From Brevibacterium aurantiacum (lineage in GTDB: Bacteria; Actinomycetota; Actinomycetes; Actinomycetales; Brevibacteriaceae), in NCBI RefSeq assembly GCF_900169065.1, contig NZ_FXZB01000021.1, positions 1-64,000 of the forward strand: a stretch of DNA of 64,000 nt, in the 5' to 3' direction. A program made the translations under genes and the position numbers. Every line of letters begins with the position of its first letter. Within the stretch, counting starts at the first letter, position 1. Positions 8,799 through 16,055 of the stretch are shown one piece after another. The notes under the pieces are model-generated. The model was given only the letters and a program-made list of their open reading frames with translations, ran no database searches and was not told the origin of the DNA.

Positions 8799-10004
8799 AT
8801 GACATCATTGCCCCTCACCCCCACCTCGGCGGCTCACGGGCACTTGGACTGTCACTATTTCAACGCGGGACTGTGCCGCTCCTGCACGTTCATCGAGACA
8901 CCCCACCGCGATCAGGTGGCGGACAAGGAAGCCTGGTGCGTCGAGGTGCTGGCCGGCCACTCCCCCGATGCCTGGTTGCCTGCCGCGGTCGGTCTCGACC
9001 GCGATTTCCGCAACCGGGCCAAGCTGGCCGTGGGAGGTTCGGCTGGCTCTGTCACCCTGGGAATCCTGGATCAGGACTTCCACGGCGTCGATCTGCGCGA
9101 GTGCGGAATCCAAGCCCCGCAGATCCGCGCGGTCATCCCGACGATCGCGCACTTCCTCAACGGCACCGGGCTGGCGCCCTATGACGTAAAGGCTCGCCGA
9201 GGTGAGCTGAAGTTCGTCCACATCACCGCGGCTCCCTCGGGTGACCTCATGACCCGGTTCGTCGTCCGCTCCCAGCACGGCCTCGACGTGCTGCGGTCCA
9301 GGGGCCAGGAACTCAGGGCGCTGCTCCCGACGGCGACAGTCATCTCGGTGAATCTGCTGCCGGAGCACAAGGCGGTACTCGAAGGCAGTCGGGAAGAGAT
9401 GCTGCTCGGTGACTCTCTGCGCATGAACCTCGACCGAGTCGACCTGCACCTGCGTCCGCAGTCCTTCTTCCAGACCAACACTGATGTGGCGATCGGTCTC
9501 TACAACCAAGTCGCCGCGTGGGTCGACGAGATTGCCCCGTCCTCACTGTGGGATCTGTACTGCGGAGTGGGCGGGTTCGCGTTGTACTGCGCGAAGGAGT
9601 CTGGTCAGCAGACTTCGCGCACCATCACCGGCGTCGAGCTGAGCGCACAGGCCATCGAATCCGCGAAGATCAGTGCCGTCGAGCTCGGCTTCGACTCCCA
9701 GTCCGGCGCCACGGTCGAGTTCATCGCCGACGACGCCACGGAGTTCGCCGAGGCGAACTTGGCCAGCGGTGAACGACCGGATTGCGTGATCGTCAACCCA
9801 CCTCGGCGAGGAATCGGGGCCAGGCTGTCGACGGCGCTCGAGGATTCCGGGGTCGAGCACATCGTCTATTCGAGCTGCAATCCGCTCACCCTGGCCAAGG
9901 ACCTCGACCAGATGCCGAGCTATACGGTCAGCCAAGCTCGGGTCTTCGACATGTTCCCTCATACGAAGCATCTCGAGGTGGCTGTGGTGCTGCGGCGGCG
10001 GTGA
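8799..10004 (+). CDS. rlmC: 23S rRNA (uracil-747 C5)-methyltransferase RlmC
   Basis: 401 residues. The N-terminus has the iron-sulfur cysteines CHYFNAGLCRSC (Cys18, 26, 29) with a fourth candidate at Cys103 (DLRECG). There is no TRAM domain, which separates RlmC/RumB from RlmD and TrmA-like paralogues. The C-terminal Rossmann fold has WDLYCGVGGFALYCA, and the catalytic block VNPPRRG followed by YSSCNP, whose Cys attacks the uracil. It methylates U747 of 23S rRNA (E. coli numbering) with SAM. The transcript is probably leaderless. Confidence 0.9.
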   Translation: MTSLPLTPTSAAHGHLDCHYFNAGLCRSCTFIETPHRDQVADKEAWCVEVLAGHSPDAWLPAAVGLDRDFRNRAKLAVGGSAGSVTLGILDQDFHGVDLRECGIQAPQIRAVIPTIAHFLNGTGLAPYDVKARRGELKFVHITAAPSGDLMTRFVVRSQHGLDVLRSRGQELRALLPTATVISVNLLPEHKAVLEGSREEMLLGDSLRMNLDRVDLHLRPQSFFQTNTDVAIGLYNQVAAWVDEIAPSSLWDLYCGVGGFALYCAKESGQQTSRTITGVELSAQAIESAKISAVELGFDSQSGATVEFIADDATEFAEANLASGERPDCVIVNPPRRGIGARLSTALEDSGVEHIVYSSCNPLTLAKDLDQMPSYTVSQARVFDMFPHTKHLEVAVVLRRR

Positions 10005-10364
10005 GGGCGCCTGCGCATAGCGCGCGTACCTTCTGGCCTCAGACGATCCTCACACACGTCAGACGAGGCGAAACGGTTGGTAAGTTCTGTTTGATCCAGT
10101 CGCCTGCATCGAGCAGAACTTACCAACCGTTTCGAGCTTTCATGCCCTGAGAGCGGCTGAATCCAGAGAACCCTGTATCCCTTACATATAGGCAGCTGAC
10201 CATCGAGTCGATTAAACTTTGGACCATGACCGGACAGGCTTTCAGCCGCTCACGGATCGGTAACCCGGTCGACTGTTGAGCCGCAGTGGACGCGAGCGCA
10301 GAGTTCGCGGTCCACCCCTTTCGAGAAGTTCTCCCGCACAGAATCCACTTTTCGAAAGGACACC
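10005..10364. other. Intergenic region with two inverted repeats
   Basis: This 360-bp gap holds a long hairpin (10069-10134) after rlmC and a second inverted repeat, GAGCGGCTGAA (10151-10161) with TTCAGCCGCTC (10241-10251), enclosing 79 bp. I find no gene. The second pair could bound a small structured RNA or a decayed element. Confidence 0.5.
10069..10134 (+). terminator. Long hairpin after rlmC (21-bp perfect arms)
   Basis: The arms 10069-10089 and 10114-10134 are perfectly complementary over 21 bp with a 24-nt loop. It lies 64 nt after the rlmC stop. It has no T tract, but tail-less hairpins are common terminators in actinobacteria. Confidence 0.6.
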
Positions 10365-10745
10365 ATGTCAGCAATCTTCAATCACACCATCATCGCCGCC
10401 GCCGATCCGGCGGAATCGGCTCAGTTCTATGTCGACATCCTCGAGGTCGAGCACACTCAGTCGTGGGGACTCTTCTCCAACATCATGCTCGACGACGGCG
10501 TGATGCTGCAGTTCGCGTCTCCCCCTCCGACCGTCGATATCCAGCCCGTGCATATGGCCTTCATCTGCACGGATGATCATTTCGACAGAGCGGTGGCACT
10601 GTTTGACGAACGCGGCCTCGACTACTGGGCAGATCCGCAACGGAAGCGCCTGCACGAGACGAACACCGAGCACGACGGTCGAGGCGTGTACTTCCTGGAC
10701 CCTTCGGGCATGTACCTGGAGCTCATCACGAAGCCATACCTGTAA
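10365..10745 (+). CDS. VOC (glyoxalase/bleomycin-resistance) superfamily protein
   Basis: 126 residues with the paired beta-alpha-beta-beta-beta architecture: FNHTIIAAADPAESAQFYVDILE in module 1, and GRGVYFLDPSGMYLELITKPY in module 2, which carries the usual metal-ligand Glu. Module 1 has a His near the N-terminus (His6). Members are metal-dependent dioxygenases, isomerases or binding proteins; substrate unknown. GAAAGGA lies 6 nt before the ATG. Confidence 0.85.
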   Translation: MSAIFNHTIIAAADPAESAQFYVDILEVEHTQSWGLFSNIMLDDGVMLQFASPPPTVDIQPVHMAFICTDDHFDRAVALFDERGLDYWADPQRKRLHETNTEHDGRGVYFLDPSGMYLELITKPYL

Positions 10746-10786
10746 GGCTCGGACTTCGATGAGCTAGGCTGTGTAGGATCTGGTTC

Positions 10787-11530
10787 ATGCGGCTAAAAGG
10801 CTCAATCCTGGTGATCGGAGTCTTGGTCGCAGCCTTGCTCTCAGCGTGCGCGTCGAATCCGCCCCGAAGCTCTTCCGCTGACGGCACGCCATCTGCGCAT
10901 GCGGTGGAGCTTCCGCCCGCCGGAGGTCTCCCCGACTACCAACTCGGCGGCGCGTACAAGCCGACCGAGGACGTCAGCATCGTTGCCCGTGACAAGTCAG
11001 ACGAACCAGCCCCTGGTCGCTACTCGATCTGCTACGTCAACGGCTTTCAGACACAGCCTGATGAACTCGAGCTCTGGGACTCTGATCTGCTGCTGTCCAA
11101 AAGCCGCGAGCGGCTTGTCGATCCCGAGTGGCCTGATGAAGTTCTGATCGACACGTCGACCGGTGACAAACGTGAGAGGGTCTTCGACACTGTCAGTCCG
11201 TGGATACGCGAGTGCGCAGAGGCAGGCTTCGATGCCATCGAATTCGACAATTTCGACTCGTTCACTCGCTCGCAGAAGGCAATCGACATCGACGACAATG
11301 CGGCTCTCGCGAGCAACTACGTGGAACTCTCTCACCGCCTCGGACTCGCCGTCGGACAGAAGAACGCCGCAGAATTTTCCCGCACCCTGCACGACGAGGT
11401 CGGCTTCGACTTTGCCGTCGCCGAAGAGTGCTCTGCTTTCCGAGAGTGCGGGGAATACAGTCGCGTCTACGGACAGGCGGTCATCGACATCGAATACACC
11501 GACAATTGGCCTCTGGCTGCCCCAGCCTGA
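10787..11530 (+). CDS. Lipoprotein of the GH114 / TM1410-like endo-polygalactosaminidase family
   Basis: 247 residues. A lipoprotein signal peptide ends in LLSAC (Cys21), so it is probably anchored outside the cell. The mature part has ICYVNGFQTQ, WIRECAEAGFDAIEFDNFDS and AVAEECSAF, the TIM-barrel signatures of GH114-type glycosidases, with Glu/Asp in IEFDNFD as likely catalytic residues. GH114 enzymes cut alpha-1,4-galactosaminogalactan; many bacterial members are untested. The ATG lies 7 nt after TAGGAT (10774-10779), so it is probably leaderless. Its 3' end abuts a glycosyltransferase relic. Confidence 0.8.
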   Translation: MRLKGSILVIGVLVAALLSACASNPPRSSSADGTPSAHAVELPPAGGLPDYQLGGAYKPTEDVSIVARDKSDEPAPGRYSICYVNGFQTQPDELELWDSDLLLSKSRERLVDPEWPDEVLIDTSTGDKRERVFDTVSPWIRECAEAGFDAIEFDNFDSFTRSQKAIDIDDNAALASNYVELSHRLGLAVGQKNAAEFSRTLHDEVGFDFAVAEECSAFRECGEYSRVYGQAVIDIEYTDNWPLAAPA

Positions 11531-11532
11531 TT

Positions 11533-11760
11533 TGCCCTTTCCTTGGTGATCAGGCGTTCTGGGCCAACCGGGTCCACGACCTCGGTGCGGGCCCGAGATT
11601 ACTGTCCCGTGCGGATATCACAGCGCACACTCTGGCCGAGCGGATCACTGACCTCGTGGAAACGGAAACCTATCGCAGGAACGCCGTACACCTGGCAGAG
11701 GAGATCACGGCCGAGAACGGGACCGACCGGGCAGTCGAAATACTCGAACGCCTGACATAA
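11533..11760 (+). pseudogene. C-terminal relic of a UGT-like glycosyltransferase
   Basis: In the frame of 11533, immediately after the previous stop, I read CPFLGDQAFWANRVHDLGAG, PRLLSRADITAHTLAERI and RNAVHLAEEITAENGTDRAVE. This matches the last 75 residues of GT1/MGT-type transferases (PFFGDQPFWG...GVGP...LTAEALA). No start codon or N-terminal domains precede it, so the rest of the gene was lost when the GH114 gene was joined to it. Confidence 0.7.
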
Positions 11761-11878
11761 CCGGCCCATTGCGCTGACGCGCCCAGTCCTCTCAAGGGCG
11801 AGAAACCTCACACTCTTCGGCAGAGTGCCGAATCGAGGCAGGCTTTGCTGACATAAGCGCATACACTCGTCACCTACG

Positions 11879-11910
11879 AGGCTCCACGAACACCCCAGTT
11901 CGCGGAGCCT
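11879..11910 (+). terminator. Hairpin with T-rich tail before the second BCCT gene
   Basis: AGGCTCCACGAA (11879-11890) pairs with TTCGCGGAGCCT (11899-11910), one mismatch, 8-nt loop, followed by GTTTCTT. It lies downstream of the GH114 gene and glycosyltransferase relic and 86 nt before the BCCT gene. Confidence 0.6.
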
Positions 11911-11996
11911 GTTTCTTGCCATAGCGCACTACCCCCACCGCCCCCTGACGAAGGCTCCTGCCCGCCGCCGAGGCGGACTCGAGCTTGGAGACCACG

Positions 11997-13652
11997 ATGA
12001 CGATGCTGGACAACCACGTACCCGAACCGGAGCCTGACCCCGGATCTGAAGCCGACTCGGAGCCTGACCCCGCGGCAAGCACCACCGACGCTGAGCAGGC
12101 AGTATCACAAGATACCGGCTCCGCTCGGCGCAGCAATATCGGCAGCGTCTTCTACTGGTCGGTGGCCTTCGTCATCGCCTTCGTGCTCTGGGCCGCGATA
12201 TCGCCGGAGAGCCTGGGCAGCATCATGACCACTGCGATGACCGCCGTGTCATCGGGCTTCGGCTGGATCTACCTCGTCGTGCCGTTCGCCGCGATCGTCA
12301 TGCTCGTGTGGTTCGCCGCCAGCAGATTCGGCCGTCTTCGCCTCGGGTCAGCGGATTCGAGGCCGGAATACAGCACCTTCGCCTGGCTGGCGATGGTCTT
12401 GGCAGCGGTCATGGGCATCGGCCTCGTCAGCTACGGTGTGGCCGAACCGATGTCGCACTTCATGGTCCCGCCGCATGGCCTGGCGGAGCCGGAGACCATG
12501 GACGCCGCAGTCCGCGCCATGCAGTTCTCCTACCTCGACTGGGGCTTCCAAGCCTGGGCGATCTTCGGAGTCTTCGGCCTGGCCATCGGCTATTCCACAC
12601 ATAGGAAAGGTCGGCCGGCTCTCGTCTCAACGATGCTGCGCCCAGTGCTCGGACGGTTCGTCGACGGCTGGGTGGGCAAGTTCATAGACATCCTCACCAT
12701 CATCGCCACCCTATTCGGAACGACAACGTCGCTGGGCCTCGGCGCTTCTCAGATCGGCGAAGGCCTCAAAGTCGTGTTCGGCGTCGACGCCACCCTGACT
12801 CTGCAGGTCGTCGTCATCGGTGTGCTGACGCTGCTCTTCACCGGCTCGGCTCTGTCCGGCGTCGGCCGTGGCATCAAATACGTCTCCCAGATCACCCTGA
12901 CCATGGCGACCATCCTCGGCCTGTTCGTCTTCATCACCGGGCCCAGCGGCTTCGTCGCCAATCTGTTCGTGCGCTCGGTCGGTTCCTTCGCCGGCGACTT
13001 CCTGCAGCTGAGTTTCATGACGCCTTCCAGTGCTGCAGACAGCGAATGGATGCTCGGCTGGACCTACTTCATGATGGCCTGGTGGCTGTCCTGGAGCGCC
13101 TTCGTCGGAATCTTCTTGGCCAAGATCTCCAAGGGCCGCACGATCCGCCAGTTCGTCGCTGGTGTGCTGCTCGTTCCAAGCGCCGTGTTCTTCCTCTGGT
13201 TCACCATCATGGGCGGGTCCGCGATCAAGCTCGACATGGGCGGAGCGAAGATCGGTGAGGCGACTTCGGCCAATCTCGACACCGCCTTCTTCAGCCTCCT
13301 CGAGGAACTGCCCCTGTCGCTCCTGGCCTCGATCTTCACCATCATTATGGTGATCCTGTTCTTCGTCTCCTCTGCTGACTCGAACACCTTTGTGCTCAGC
13401 TCGCTGTCCTCGCGAGGCTCGTTCGAGCCGAACCGACCGGTCATCGCCACCTGGGGATTCCTCACCGGCGCTTGCGCGATCGTGCTGCTCCTCCTCGGCG
13501 GACTCCAGGCTCTGCAACAGGCGGCGATGCTCTCTGCTGTGCCATTCACCGTCATCGTCGTCGTACTCGGAATCGCTCTGATCAAGGAGCTGAAGAGCGA
13601 CCACCAGATCGTCGAAGAGATCGCCCGCGAAAAGCGCGTGCTCGGACTCTGA
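11997..13652 (+). CDS. BCCT-family betaine/choline/carnitine transporter
   Basis: About 551 residues. An acidic, Pro/Asp/Glu-rich N-terminal tail (about 45 residues) precedes twelve membrane segments beginning FYWSVAFVIAFVLW. BCCT motifs are complete: RLRLGSADSRPEYS, MGIGLVSYGVAEPMSHF, and the helix-8 block WWLSWSAFVGIFLAKISKGRTIRQF. It probably imports glycine betaine or a related quaternary amine with Na+ or H+. Unlike the betT copy at the window start it has its first helices and a short C-terminus. GGAG lies 6 nt before ATG 11997; a TTG at 11985 is possible. A hairpin follows. Confidence 0.88.
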   Translation: MTMLDNHVPEPEPDPGSEADSEPDPAASTTDAEQAVSQDTGSARRSNIGSVFYWSVAFVIAFVLWAAISPESLGSIMTTAMTAVSSGFGWIYLVVPFAAIVMLVWFAASRFGRLRLGSADSRPEYSTFAWLAMVLAAVMGIGLVSYGVAEPMSHFMVPPHGLAEPETMDAAVRAMQFSYLDWGFQAWAIFGVFGLAIGYSTHRKGRPALVSTMLRPVLGRFVDGWVGKFIDILTIIATLFGTTTSLGLGASQIGEGLKVVFGVDATLTLQVVVIGVLTLLFTGSALSGVGRGIKYVSQITLTMATILGLFVFITGPSGFVANLFVRSVGSFAGDFLQLSFMTPSSAADSEWMLGWTYFMMAWWLSWSAFVGIFLAKISKGRTIRQFVAGVLLVPSAVFFLWFTIMGGSAIKLDMGGAKIGEATSANLDTAFFSLLEELPLSLLASIFTIIMVILFFVSSADSNTFVLSSLSSRGSFEPNRPVIATWGFLTGACAIVLLLLGGLQALQQAAMLSAVPFTVIVVVLGIALIKELKSDHQIVEEIAREKRVLGL

Positions 13653-13661
13653 GCCTCACTC

Positions 13662-13799
13662 TGGCCCCACGCTACATCGAGCGGACCACTGAGCTTCGAT
13701 GGGAGACGCTACAACCTGCTCCCTCGACGACAAGTGGTCCGCTCGATTGTTCTGGATGAGGATGGTCACCGCAGCCAGAGGTCATTTCGGCGGCGGCAC
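13662..13799. repeat. Direct repeat R1, copy 1 (hairpin plus degraded iclR 3' end)
   Basis: This segment resembles 15181-15337 over its whole length with scattered changes and a short deletion. It contains the hairpin GAGCGGACCACT (13679-13690) / AGTGGTCCGCTC (13733-13744). On the minus strand, 13764-13799 reads AAAEMT, echoing the AAAEVTAKLR end of the IclR gene. It is therefore a second copy of the iclR 3' end and terminator on the other side of the Fic gene. Confidence 0.75.
13679..13744 (+). terminator. Hairpin after the BCCT gene
   Basis: Perfect 12-bp outer arms with further inner pairing (TCGATGGGAG with CTCCCTCGA), 27 nt after the BCCT stop. It is probably a bidirectional terminator, and its diverged twin lies near 15196-15265, next to the iclR stop. 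Confidence 0.6.
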
Positions 13800-13803
13800 A
13801 AAC

Positions 13804-13872
13804 CATAAAGCGCTGACGTCATTTTTATGAGAAACTTATATAATTCATAATTTTTGGGATGGTGACGATGAG
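13804..13872 (+). promoter_or_regulatory. Fic promoter/operator segment R2, copy 1
   Basis: ATTTTTATGA (13821-13830) and TCATAATTTT (13845-13854) are inverted half-sites 14 nt apart in an AT-rich stretch just before the Fic start. The same block, with the same 14-nt spacing, recurs directly after the Fic stop. Conservation in two diverged copies argues for a protein-binding operator, possibly bound by the Fic winged helix itself. Confidence 0.6.
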
Positions 13873-15085
13873 TTCCGGAAACCTCGAACCAGCACGAAGC
13901 AACGCTCTAAACTGGCCGCCGATCGGGGCCGAGACCTACGACTGGACATCGCGCTCAGGCTTTGGCCCGAGCGCAGCGATTCATGCTGGAAGCGTGAAAT
14001 ATGACTCCTCAGTTCCACCGACGATCGCTGACCGAACCCCCGCTATAGACCCTGAAGTAGCCGCAGTCGCTGAGGAAGCAATTCGGGAGCTGAGCCGATT
14101 CGACGCCGAACTGGGATTTCAAATTGCAGGTTTTGCACCAGTCCTCCTGCGGTCAGAGGCAGCATCGTCATCTCAAATTGAAAACCTGACAGCCAGCGCT
14201 CGCGCAATCTTCTCCGCAGAGCTCGGAGCTCGGTCTGGCAGCAACGCTGAGCTGATTGCGGCAAATACGAACGCTCTGCTCACAGCACTCAAAAGCGCTG
14301 ATTCCATTTCAAGCGATTCGATACGAACGATCCATCAAGTTCTCATGGGGACTCAGACTCGACACACTCCGGGCGAGTTCAGGGACGAACAGGTGTGGAT
14401 AGGTACCCGTGCCGATTCCCCTGTAGGTGCGGAGTTCGTGCCACCTCATCATTCCCGAGTGCCGGAACTCATCAAAGACTTGACAGCTTTTGCAGAACGG
14501 GCCGATGTTCCAGCGATGACGGCGATAGCGATCACGCACGCACAGTTTGAGACGATCCATCCGTTCACAGACGGCAATGGGAGAACTGGGCGCGCGATTG
14601 TGCAGACAATGCTTCGACAGCGGGGAATCACTCGCAATGTAGCTGTACCAGTATCAGCTGGACTGCTTGCTGATGTTTCTCGTTACCACAGCGCATTGAC
14701 AGAGTATCGGCGAGGCAATGTCGATCCGATCATTCGAATTTTCGCAGAGGCTGCGTTCCGGGCGATAGATAACAGTACTCAACTCGTGACAGATCTGCGA
14801 AGGATTCGTGAGAGCTGGGATTCGAAATTGACCGCCAGGAAGAATTCAAATGCTTGGAGATTGCTCGACATCCTGATCGAGCACCCGGTCCTCAATTCCG
14901 CCACCGCCGCAGAGGAACTGAGAGTTGCACAACCGAACATCTATCCACCCTTGAAAGCGCTCGTCGATGCAGGAATTGCCAGCTCGAAGGCTGAACATGG
15001 CTTGGGTCCGTTCTGGCGCAGTGACGAAATCCTCGCGGCGATCGATGCCTTTGCCCAGCGTGCCGGACGGCGGCAGAACTCATAA
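13868..15085 (+). CDS. Fic-family AMP-transferase-like protein with C-terminal winged helix
   Basis: About 405 residues. The catalytic motif HPFTDGNGRTGR starts at His231. An N-terminal inhibitory motif SxxxEN (Ser101 to Glu105-Asn106, in SSQIEN) makes it a class II Fic protein, in which the Glu blocks ATP binding until relieved. The C-terminal about 70 residues (LLDILIEHPVLNSATAAEELRVAQPNIYPPL...) form a winged helix. Fic enzymes usually transfer AMP to target hydroxyls; the target is unknown. ATG 13868 is preferred because the duplicated leader downstream has a perfect AGGAG before the equivalent ATGAGTTCC; ATG 13859 is also in frame. AT-richer base composition and nested flanking repeats suggest acquisition. 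Confidence 0.88.
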   Translation: MSSGNLEPARSNALNWPPIGAETYDWTSRSGFGPSAAIHAGSVKYDSSVPPTIADRTPAIDPEVAAVAEEAIRELSRFDAELGFQIAGFAPVLLRSEAASSSQIENLTASARAIFSAELGARSGSNAELIAANTNALLTALKSADSISSDSIRTIHQVLMGTQTRHTPGEFRDEQVWIGTRADSPVGAEFVPPHHSRVPELIKDLTAFAERADVPAMTAIAITHAQFETIHPFTDGNGRTGRAIVQTMLRQRGITRNVAVPVSAGLLADVSRYHSALTEYRRGNVDPIIRIFAEAAFRAIDNSTQLVTDLRRIRESWDSKLTARKNSNAWRLLDILIEHPVLNSATAAEELRVAQPNIYPPLKALVDAGIASSKAEHGLGPFWRSDEILAAIDAFAQRAGRRQNS

Positions 15086-15152
15086 AGCGTTGACGTCATT
15101 TTTATGAGAACAACTTCTAAGTCATAAAAATCAGGAGCGCTGTTTATGAGTT
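15082..15152 (+). repeat. Direct repeat R2, copy 2: duplicated Fic operator and start
   Basis: It repeats the Fic leader: CATAAAGCG-TGACGTCATTTTTATGAGAA, then a perfect inverted repeat ATTTTTATGA (15098-15107) / TCATAAAAAT (15122-15131) with a 14-nt spacer, an AGGAG (15133-15137) and ATGAGTTCC at 15146. The Fic TAA stop lies at its left edge. It looks like the 5' end of a second Fic gene whose body was deleted. Confidence 0.75.
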
Positions 15153-15298
15153 CCACACATCTCTCAACTAGTGAAAGCGGTGGCCCCACGCTTCATCGAG
15201 GGGACCACCTAGCTTCGACGGGAGACGCCACAACCGGCTCTTTCGACACCAAGTGGTCCGCTTTGTTGTTCTGGCTGAGGACGGTCGCCGACGCTTGA
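15146..15298 (+). pseudogene. 50-codon chimeric reading frame from the duplicated Fic start
   Basis: It starts MSSTHLSTSESGG, like the Fic N-terminus MSSGNLEPARS, with a strong Shine-Dalgarno 8 nt upstream. It then runs through the R1 hairpin copy to a TGA at 15298. The body has no protein-like conservation, so it is best read as a relic of a second Fic copy, though it could be translated. Confidence 0.45.
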
Positions 15299-15337
15299 GA
15301 GGTCACCGCAGCTTGGCGGTCACCTCGGCGGCGGCCG
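15181..15337. repeat. Direct repeat R1, copy 2 (terminator and iclR 3' end)
   Basis: Counterpart of 13662-13799. It covers the intergenic hairpin (outer arms weakened by changes) and the last eleven codons of the IclR gene. This is the copy in its original context. Confidence 0.75.
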
Positions 15338-16052
15338 CGAGGACCTTGTTCACGAGCGGTTCGGTGTCGGTATCCTCGGTCAGCACATCACCGGCGAGCG
15401 AAAGACCGATTGCTGCGATCGGGCGGGAGAGAACGTCGTAGACGGGGGCTGCGATGGTTGAGATCCCGGGGGTGACCTCGCCGTGTTCGATCGCCCATCC
15501 GGCCCGCCTGTCCTGGGCCAGGATTGCGTTGAGCGCCTTGACCGTGGTCGGGCCCTGGCCGGTGCGGGTGACGAATCCGGACTCGGATTGGAACATCGCC
15601 AGCACCTCTGACTTGGGCAGATGCGCGAGTATCGCCCGCCCGGTCGCCGTCAGGTAACTGGGCATGCGCACTCCGGTGGCGGTGATGACCGCGACCGATT
15701 TCAACGACTGCTCTTTGAGCACGTACACGGTTTCCCAGCCGCGGATCACGGCCAGCTGTGCCGTTGCCGAGGTCTCCTCGGCCAGCTGCCGCACGATGGG
15801 CTGAGCCAGGCGCTGCAGCGGGTTCGTGCGCAAGTAGGAACTTCCCAGTTCGTGCACGCCGGCGCCCAGCACGTAACCGGATTCGGTGCGCACGACGAGC
15901 CCGAGTTCCTCGAGCACGGTGAGCAGCTCGTAGGCACTCGAGCGCGGGATCTCCAGCGCCCGGACCAGGGCACCGGCGGTGATCGGACGATTCGATGAGG
16001 CCAGGTGCCTGAGAATCGCGATCGAGCGCCGCAGTGACGGAACCTCAGCCAC
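15303..16052 (-). CDS. IclR-family regulator, probable regulator of the hut regulon
   Basis: 249 residues. The N-terminal winged helix is SLRRSIAILRHLASSNRPIT...PRSSAYELLTVLEELGLV. The C-terminal IclR effector domain includes ATSATAQLAVIRGWETVYV, RMPSYLTATGRAILA and GVSTIAAPV-like blocks (here GISTIAAPVYDVLSRPIAAIGLS). It is the last gene of the hutI-hutH-amidohydrolase-hutF operon, 3 nt after the hutF stop, with a GTG start. Palindromes GTCCGA-N4-TCGGAC in front of four nearby units are its likely targets; urocanate or a related compound is the likely effector (inference). A fragment of its 3' end is duplicated beyond the Fic gene. Confidence 0.85.
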   Translation of the reverse strand: MAEVPSLRRSIAILRHLASSNRPITAGALVRALEIPRSSAYELLTVLEELGLVVRTESGYVLGAGVHELGSSYLRTNPLQRLAQPIVRQLAEETSATAQLAVIRGWETVYVLKEQSLKSVAVITATGVRMPSYLTATGRAILAHLPKSEVLAMFQSESGFVTRTGQGPTTVKALNAILAQDRRAGWAIEHGEVTPGISTIAAPVYDVLSRPIAAIGLSLAGDVLTEDTDTEPLVNKVLAAAAEVTAKLR

Positions 16053-16055
16053 GGC

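Noticed and set aside
15146-15298. Genuine small gene with a strong Shine-Dalgarno
   Set aside because: The sequence is explained by a duplicated Fic leader running into the terminator repeat, and the encoded residues beyond the first few have no sign of selection. Kept only as a relic.
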